DNA from: Alphaproteobacteria bacterium
GTDB taxonomy: Bacteria; Pseudomonadota; Alphaproteobacteria; Micavibrionales; CSBR16-224
DNA length: 17,246 nucleotides
Direction of reading: 5' to 3'
Assembly (NCBI GenBank): GCA_006226225.1
Contig: SBHI01000003.1
Location: forward strand, 1-17,246
The notes under the pieces were generated by a model. It worked only from the letters and a program-made list of their open reading frames with translations, was not told the origin of the DNA and searched no databases. The position numbers and the translations under genes are program-made. Shown in pieces: positions 12,478 to 17,246 of this stretch; positions within the stretch are counted from its first letter, which is position 1, and each line of letters starts with the position of its first letter.

Positions 12478-14913
12478 ATGTCAGACGAAATTCTTGGAGA
12501 CACACCCGACGCAGCCGAAAAATACGCGGTTCTGCCTCTCAGGGATATTGTTGCCTTTCCCTATATGATCGTACCGCTTTTTGTCGGGCGTGAAAAATCC
12601 GTCCGGGCACTGGAACATGTGATGAAGGAGAATAAACAAATTCTTCTCGTTACCCAGAAGAACGCCGGTAAAGACGAGCCTGATGCGCTGGATCTATATA
12701 AAATTGGTACCATAGCCTCTATCCTGCAGCTGCTAAAACTACCCGATGGCACGGTCAAAGTTCTGGTTGAGGGGAAAAAACGCGCCCGCATTTCCTCTTT
12801 CACAGAAAATAACGACTTTTTTGAGGCATATTGCGCGCCTTTGGAAGACAAAACACCTCCCGCCAGTCAGGAAGATGCCCTGCAGGGGCTTATGCGCGCC
12901 ACCGTCACGGAGTTCGAGCAATACGTCAAACTGAACAAGAAAATTCCGCCGGAAGTCGTTCCCACCGTTGCACGCGTTGAAGAACCCGGGAAACTGGCTG
13001 ATATGGCGGCCTCCCACCTGCTTTTAAAGATTCCCGAAAAACAGGAATTGCTGGAAGTTGTCGATGTCGCGGAAAGGCTCGAGCGTATTTTTTCCTTTAT
13101 GGAAGGCGAAATCAATGTGCTGGAAATGGAGCGCAATATCCGCAACCGCGTCAAACACCAGATGGAAAAAACGCAGCGGGAATATTATTTAAGCGAACAA
13201 ATGAAAGCCATCCAGCGCGAACTGCATGACTCTGAAGAGGGTATGGATGAGCTGGCGGAGCTGGAAGAAAAACTCGAAAAAACCCGCCTGACAAAAGAGG
13301 CAAAAGCCAAAGCCCAAAACGAGCTGCGCAAACTCAAACAAATGAACCCGATCTCAGCCGAAGCCACAGTCGTCCGTAATTATCTTGACTGGCTGCTTGA
13401 TATTCCGTGGAGCAAGCGCTCCAAAATCAAGAAAGACCTGAAACAAGCTGAAAAAGTGCTGGATGAAGACCATTACGGGCTCAAAAAGGTCAAAACCCGG
13501 ATTTTGGAGTACCTTGCCGTTCTGCAACGCGCCGGTAAGGTGAAAGGGCCCATTCTGTGTCTTGTCGGCCCTCCGGGCGTCGGTAAAACCTCTCTGGGGC
13601 ATTCGATTGCGCGGGCGACCAACCGTAACTTCGTGCGCATCTCTCTGGGTGGTGTACGCGATGAGGCGGAAATTCGCGGCCATCGCCGTACCTATATCGG
13701 CGCCATGCCGGGCAAGATCATACAGGGTATGAAAAAAGCAAAATCCTCGAACCCCCTGTTCCTGCTGGATGAAATTGACAAACTCGGCAATGACTACCGC
13801 GGTGACCCTTCTTCGGCACTGCTGGAAGTGCTGGATCCGGAGCAGAACCATACATTCAACGACCACTATCTGGAAGTTGACTATGATCTATCCGACGTCA
13901 TGTTTATCTGTACAGCGAACAGTTTGAACCTGCCGCGCCCGCTGCTGGATCGAATGGAGATCATCCGCCTGTCAGGCTATACGGAAGATGAAAAAGTCGA
14001 AATCGCCAAACGCCACCTGATCGAAAAACAGATCAAGGCCAACGGCCTGAAAAAAGGCGAATTCTCTATTTCTGACAATGCGCTGCGTGACTTGATCCGC
14101 TATTACACGCGGGAGGCCGGTGTTCGTAATCTGGAACGTGAAATTTCCAATCTCGCCCGTAAAAGCGTGAAGGAAATTCTGATGAAGAAACGCAAACAGG
14201 TGAATATCACCCCGCGTAACTTAAAGAACTATGCCGGTATCACGAAATATGATTACGGCAAAATCAACGAAGAAAACCGCGTCGGCCTTGTCAACGGGCT
14301 GGCCTGGACAGAAACCGGCGGCGATACGCTGTCAATCGAAGCCGTCACCCATGCCGGCAAAGGGAAATTTACCATGACCGGTAAACTGGGCGAGGTGATG
14401 AAGGAATCCATTCAGGTTGCGGAAATGATCGTGAAATCCCGCGCCCCTGCACTGGGCATCCAGCCAGAGGTCTTCGAAACCATCGGTGTGCATATCCACG
14501 TTCCCGAAGGCGCAACACCGAAAGACGGCCCCTCCGCAGGGATTGCCATGGTAACAGCAATGGTATCGAGCCTGACGGGTATTTCGGTACATCGCGATAT
14601 CGCTATGACAGGTGAGGTTGACTTGCTGGGGCAAGTTCTGCCAATCGGCGGGCTAAAGGAAAAGCTGCTGGCAGCCCTGCGCGCAGGTATTACCACCGTG
14701 CTAATCCCGCAGGACAATGTCAAAGATCTCGAAGATATTCCGCAAAATGTCAAAAAAGTCATCGATATTATTCCGGTTTCAAAAGTTGAAGAAGTACTGG
14801 AACACGCGCTTTCACAGGCGCCAAAGCCCATAAAACCGGCGAATAATGAAGAATTGAAAGAGATTACCGAAAAAAACCGCAAAAAAATGACGGAAGATGT
14901 AATTCGTCATTGA
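12478..14913 (+). CDS. lon: ATP-dependent protease Lon
   Basis: An 811-residue Lon of normal bacterial (LonA) size. The ATG follows GGAAGG at nine bases. The order is standard. The N-terminal substrate-binding domain (PLRDIVAFPYMIVPLFVGRE) is followed by a helical region. The AAA+ module comes next, with Walker A GPPGVGKT (364-371) and Walker B LFLLDEID (Asp431, Glu432). The serine protease domain carries the catalytic dyad Ser686 (KDGPSAG) and Lys729 (GGLKEK). Lon degrades misfolded and short-lived regulatory proteins in the cytoplasm. Its place between clpP and hup is the classic one. No key residue is missing. The last ~30 residues are Lys/Glu-rich and likely flexible. Confidence 0.98.
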   Translation: MSDEILGDTPDAAEKYAVLPLRDIVAFPYMIVPLFVGREKSVRALEHVMKENKQILLVTQKNAGKDEPDALDLYKIGTIASILQLLKLPDGTVKVLVEGKKRARISSFTENNDFFEAYCAPLEDKTPPASQEDALQGLMRATVTEFEQYVKLNKKIPPEVVPTVARVEEPGKLADMAASHLLLKIPEKQELLEVVDVAERLERIFSFMEGEINVLEMERNIRNRVKHQMEKTQREYYLSEQMKAIQRELHDSEEGMDELAELEEKLEKTRLTKEAKAKAQNELRKLKQMNPISAEATVVRNYLDWLLDIPWSKRSKIKKDLKQAEKVLDEDHYGLKKVKTRILEYLAVLQRAGKVKGPILCLVGPPGVGKTSLGHSIARATNRNFVRISLGGVRDEAEIRGHRRTYIGAMPGKIIQGMKKAKSSNPLFLLDEIDKLGNDYRGDPSSALLEVLDPEQNHTFNDHYLEVDYDLSDVMFICTANSLNLPRPLLDRMEIIRLSGYTEDEKVEIAKRHLIEKQIKANGLKKGEFSISDNALRDLIRYYTREAGVRNLEREISNLARKSVKEILMKKRKQVNITPRNLKNYAGITKYDYGKINEENRVGLVNGLAWTETGGDTLSIEAVTHAGKGKFTMTGKLGEVMKESIQVAEMIVKSRAPALGIQPEVFETIGVHIHVPEGATPKDGPSAGIAMVTAMVSSLTGISVHRDIAMTGEVDLLGQVLPIGGLKEKLLAALRAGITTVLIPQDNVKDLEDIPQNVKKVIDIIPVSKVEEVLEHALSQAPKPIKPANNEELKEITEKNRKKMTEDVIRH

Positions 14914-14940
14914 GATTCCGCGGAAAACCAGCAATTATAA
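14910..14940 (+). promoter_or_regulatory. Possible hup promoter overlapping the lon stop
   Basis: TTGAGA (14910-14915) lies 18-19 bases from ATTATA/TTATAA (14934-14940). The match is fair, but spacing is at the upper limit and the leader to hup would be long. Confidence 0.3.
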
Positions 14941-14969
14941 ATGTATCGAGTGATTCGGTGTAGGAAAAC

Positions 14970-14988
14970 CAAGGGCTGAGGGCCCTTG
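14970..14988 (+). terminator. Hairpin between lon and hup
   Basis: CAAGGGC (14970-14976) and GCCCTTG (14982-14988) form a perfect 7-bp stem with the loop TGAGG. No T run follows, so it may be a weak or Rho-assisted stop for lon, or a structure in the hup leader. A second small hairpin (TGGTTT/AAACCA, 15055-15069) lies nearer hup. Confidence 0.35.
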
Positions 14989-15111
14989 CCCCTATATCGA
15001 CCTCAATCCCGTTTTCTAAAAATTGTCTTGATAAAAGATGTTTAGAAACGAAACTGGTTTATAAAACCAAAGGTAACTTTTGCCAAACAAAACTTTTGAA
15101 GGAGTAGTACT

Positions 15112-15387
15112 ATGAACAAAAGTGAACTGATCGATTTTATCGCGAAAAATGCTGAACTGAAAAAAACAGAAGCTGCTAAAGCTCTGGAAGCTTTCATTTC
15201 CGGCGTTTCCGTTACACTGAAAAAAGGCGGCAAAGTACAGCTGATCGGCTTCGGTACGTTCGACGTAACCAAGCGTAAAGCAACCAAAGGCCGCAACCCG
15301 CAAACGGGTGAAGAAATCAAAATTCCGGCTTGCAACCAAGTTAAGTTCAAAGTCGGTAAAGCTCTTAAAGAAGCCGTCAACAAGTAA
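15112..15387 (+). CDS. hupB: HU-family DNA-binding protein
   Basis: A 91-residue HU protein with an AAGGAG ribosome-binding site seven bases before the ATG. HU homodimers bend and compact DNA in the nucleoid. The family signature is complete: helical N-terminus MNKSELIDFIAKNAELKK, the GFGTF segment (46-50) and the DNA-binding arm tip RNPQTGEEI (61-69) with the intercalating Pro63. The place after lon is the classic one for hupB. IHF subunits carry a different arm and are usually longer. The single Cys74 is unremarkable. Two hairpin terminators follow, fitting a highly expressed single gene. Confidence 0.97.
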   Translation: MNKSELIDFIAKNAELKKTEAAKALEAFISGVSVTLKKGGKVQLIGFGTFDVTKRKATKGRNPQTGEEIKIPACNQVKFKVGKALKEAVNK

Positions 15388-15395
15388 TGATGACG

Positions 15396-15427
15396 GCTTT
15401 GCCGTTTTCAAAACGGTAAAGCTTTTT
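15396..15427 (+). terminator. First terminator after hupB
   Basis: GCTTTGCCGTTTT (15396-15408) and AAAACGGTAAAGC (15410-15422) pair along 13 positions, with one G-T wobble. TTTTT follows. The innermost pairs would open to make the loop. A competing small hairpin (ACGGC/GCCGT, 15393-15405) overlaps its left arm. Confidence 0.85.
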
Positions 15428-15440
15428 GATTAAAGGCAAG

Positions 15441-15478
15441 AGAACAGCCCGCGCGCAATGCCGGGCTGTTCTTCTTTA
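15441..15478 (+). terminator. Second, tandem terminator after hupB
   Basis: AGAACAGCCCG (15441-15451) and CGGGCTGTTCT (15462-15472) form a perfect 11-bp stem with a 10-base loop, followed by the T-rich tail TCTTTA. It backs up the terminator immediately before it. Confidence 0.85.
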
Positions 15479-15568
15479 TCCGCATCACCGTACATGCCCA
15501 CTTGATTATTTTTCATAAATATGATACTTTCTGCTGTTCCTTAAAATAATGAGTCGGGTCTTTCTCCC

Positions 15569-16291
15569 ATGCAAAATGCATCCTATTACTTGAAATCAGC
15601 ACGACATCAATTCGCCCAAATCGCCCGCAAAGGCGATGGCGGCGTTGCCGTCACAATCGGTGCCGCTTTAACCGCCGCACTCAGTTTTAGTGGCGTTTGG
15701 ATGTTGGCAGATGAGGCTCCCGATCATCAAACCACGCCGCAAACAGAAACCGTGATGGCGGAAATTCAAACTGATTTGGCCCAATTACAAAAAGATTTTG
15801 CCACACTGAGCAGCATTGAGACCCGCTTGGCAACAGACGACTACACCACAGCAGACTATGAAGCCCTGCAAAATTCCCGTAGCCGTGCAGCTTATGATTT
15901 TGACAACAAGGCCGAGCCTGTTTTAGACCGTATCCTGTTCACACCACATCTGTCGGAAGCACAAGCCGAAAATCTGATGACGGTTTTCGAGAACACGATC
16001 AAAGATCCGGTAGAAATTGACGACAGATATGACATTGCCGATTATGGCTTCCTGCGCGACAAGCGCGAAGAAGTCATCAAAGACTCCGGCAGCGCGTCAG
16101 TCGAGAGTATTGTCGAAACGACGGAAAGAAAAATCGACCGTCGCAACGAGGATAAATGGTTCGCCACGGGAATGTCAGGTATCCCGATCTTCATCATTGC
16201 TATGCTTTTAGGCGCTAGTCTCGGCGATAGCCGCCGCCTGAAAAACTGGGCGCGGGAAAAACCGGCAAAACACATCAAAGCAAAACACTAA
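15569..16291 (+). CDS. Two-helix membrane protein with a periplasmic helical domain, unknown
   Basis: A 240-residue protein starting at the ATG at 15569; the ribosome-binding site is poor. A basic N-terminus (about 24 residues) precedes a hydrophobic helix at ~25-47. A charged, helix-rich domain of ~150 residues follows, with coiled-coil character at ~60-85. A second hydrophobic helix at ~198-219 leads to a strongly basic tail (RRLKNWAREKPAKHIKAKH). The positive charges on both ends put the termini in the cytoplasm and the middle domain outside. No Cys is visible and I recognise no family. Its TAA stop overlaps the stop of the convergent zapE-like gene by two bases, and the two genes overlap by four. 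Confidence 0.72.
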   Translation: MQNASYYLKSARHQFAQIARKGDGGVAVTIGAALTAALSFSGVWMLADEAPDHQTTPQTETVMAEIQTDLAQLQKDFATLSSIETRLATDDYTTADYEALQNSRSRAAYDFDNKAEPVLDRILFTPHLSEAQAENLMTVFENTIKDPVEIDDRYDIADYGFLRDKREEVIKDSGSASVESIVETTERKIDRRNEDKWFATGMSGIPIFIIAMLLGASLGDSRRLKNWAREKPAKHIKAKH

Positions 16292-17246
16292 TTCACATCT
16301 TTTTGCCAATAAGATTCTGACTGCATCTCAATCAAACGGCTTTGCGTGCGCTGAAACTCGAAAGCGTTTTCCGTACCAGTATAAAGATTATCAATGCCTG
16401 TTTCCGCCGAAAGCGCCAGCCTAACCTTTTTCTCATACAGCGTGTCAATCAAAGTCATGAAACGCCGGGTTTCGTTACGCTTCTTATCCGTCAATTGCGG
16501 CACATCCGCCAGTAAAATCACATCAAAATACTGGCACAGCATCAGGTAATCCGCCGCACCGCGCGGCTGTTCGCACAATTCCGAAAAAGTAAACCATGCA
16601 ACCCGTCCCGCACAGTCGTTCACGGCCATCTCCCGTGATTTTACTTTCACGACCCGCTTTTCCTTTGGTTTGCCATCGGTTAAAGCCGCAAACACCGCAT
16701 GCATTTTTTCCTGTGCGGCAGGCGATAAGGGCACAAACCAGGTGCCTTCATGAAAAGCGCGATTTAAGCGGTAATCCCGTTCCGATGACAGATGCAACAC
16801 ATCCAGCTTTTCCTTCAACAAGTCAATAAAGGGCAGAAATAAACCGCGCTGCAAACCATCCTTATACAAATCCTCCGGAGGGAAATTCGAAGTAAAAACC
16901 ACCGTCACCCCCTGTGCAAAGAGCGCACTGAACAAGCGTCCCAATATCATTGCGTCAGCAATATCGCGGACATACAGCTCATCAAAACAAATTAACCGGC
17001 TATTTTCCGCCAGTTCTGCCGCATAATCAGCCAAAATATCGTTTTTGTGATAGCGCATGTTTTTACGCCCGCGGCGGCGATCATGCAACGCGTCATGTGT
17101 TTTCAGCATAAAATCATGGAAGTGGCTACGGGTTTTATCCTTGATTCCCACTGTTTTGAAAAACAGATCCATTAAAAATGTTTTACCACGCCCAACACCG
17201 CCGTAAAGGTAAATACCCTGCCGCATTCTCGGTCTGTTTTGTTGGA
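16288..17246 (-). CDS. zapE: ZapE/AFG1-family ATPase (5' end cut by the right edge)
   Basis: The frame stays open through an in-frame ATG at 17226 to the window edge, and the family normally has some 60 or more residues before this point. The true start is therefore almost certainly outside. Numbering from that ATG, Walker A is GGVGRGKT (9-16) and Walker B is LICFDEL (Asp82, Glu83), followed by VRDIADAMILGRLFSALFAQGV and TSNFPPEDLY. These are hallmarks of AFG1/ZapE P-loop ATPases. The C-terminal lid (SRLIEMQS) is present. In E. coli ZapE associates with the Z-ring and with membrane proteins; mitochondrial AFG1 acts in inner-membrane protein quality control. The gene converges with an unknown membrane-protein gene. 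The family is firm; the specific role in this organism is inferred. Confidence 0.92.
   Translation of the reverse strand, partial: QQNRPRMRQGIYLYGGVGRGKTFLMDLFFKTVGIKDKTRSHFHDFMLKTHDALHDRRRGRKNMRYHKNDILADYAAELAENSRLICFDELYVRDIADAMILGRLFSALFAQGVTVVFTSNFPPEDLYKDGLQRGLFLPFIDLLKEKLDVLHLSSERDYRLNRAFHEGTWFVPLSPAAQEKMHAVFAALTDGKPKEKRVVKVKSREMAVNDCAGRVAWFTFSELCEQPRGAADYLMLCQYFDVILLADVPQLTDKKRNETRRFMTLIDTLYEKKVRLALSAETGIDNLYTGTENAFEFQRTQSRLIEMQSESYWQKDVN

Noticed and set aside
13354..13866. Open frame of 170 codons on the minus strand inside lon
   Set aside because: It overlaps the AAA+ module of Lon and is not protein-like beyond codon-bias mirroring.

Overview
The window most likely comes from the chromosome of an alphaproteobacterium of middling GC content. 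The evidence is the order tRNA-Leu, tig, clpP, lon, hup, the style of the trigger factor, Lon and HU proteins, and a ZapE/AFG1-type ATPase. I cannot place it to genus. Most genes are single-copy housekeeping genes. Positions 1157-2152 and 3365-7572 are instead filled with small exported or membrane proteins that I do not recognise.

Layout. Positions 1-1160 hold the 3' end of an iron-dependent alcohol dehydrogenase and a class I glutamine amidotransferase of the gamma-glutamyl-GABA hydrolase (PuuD-like) type, a pairing typical of gamma-glutamylated amine catabolism. A Cys-rich exported protein of unknown function (1169-2152) runs tail-to-tail into an adenine-deaminase-type member of the adenosine deaminase family (3178-2159, minus). 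Positions 3365-4428 contain a two-helix membrane protein, a bidirectional terminator and two small exported or anchored proteins on the minus strand. Positions 4546-7572 hold a tightly overlapping three-gene operon. Its first and third genes encode exported coiled-coil proteins with related Cys-pair segments, and they flank a membrane-anchored protein. Next come tRNA-Arg(CCG) and a cyclic-nucleotide-binding protein (both minus), then tRNA-Leu(UAG).

Positions 8863-15387 are a protein quality-control block: trigger factor, a divergent ClpP paralogue, a canonical ClpP, Lon protease and the nucleoid protein HU. In E. coli and many relatives the order is tig-clpP-clpX-lon-hup. Here clpX is absent from its usual place and an extra ClpP sits before the canonical one. 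A very strong terminator separates the two clpP genes, and each has its own plausible promoter, so their dosage can be set independently. The window ends with an unknown two-helix membrane protein and, convergent with it, a zapE-like gene cut by the right edge.

The least explained parts are the divergent ClpP, the His/Cys-rich insertion and Lys-rich tail of the trigger factor, and the exported coiled-coil operon, which includes a twin CX3C protein. There is no CRISPR array, transposase, integrase or other mobile-element signature. No gene-free stretch exceeds 300 bases.
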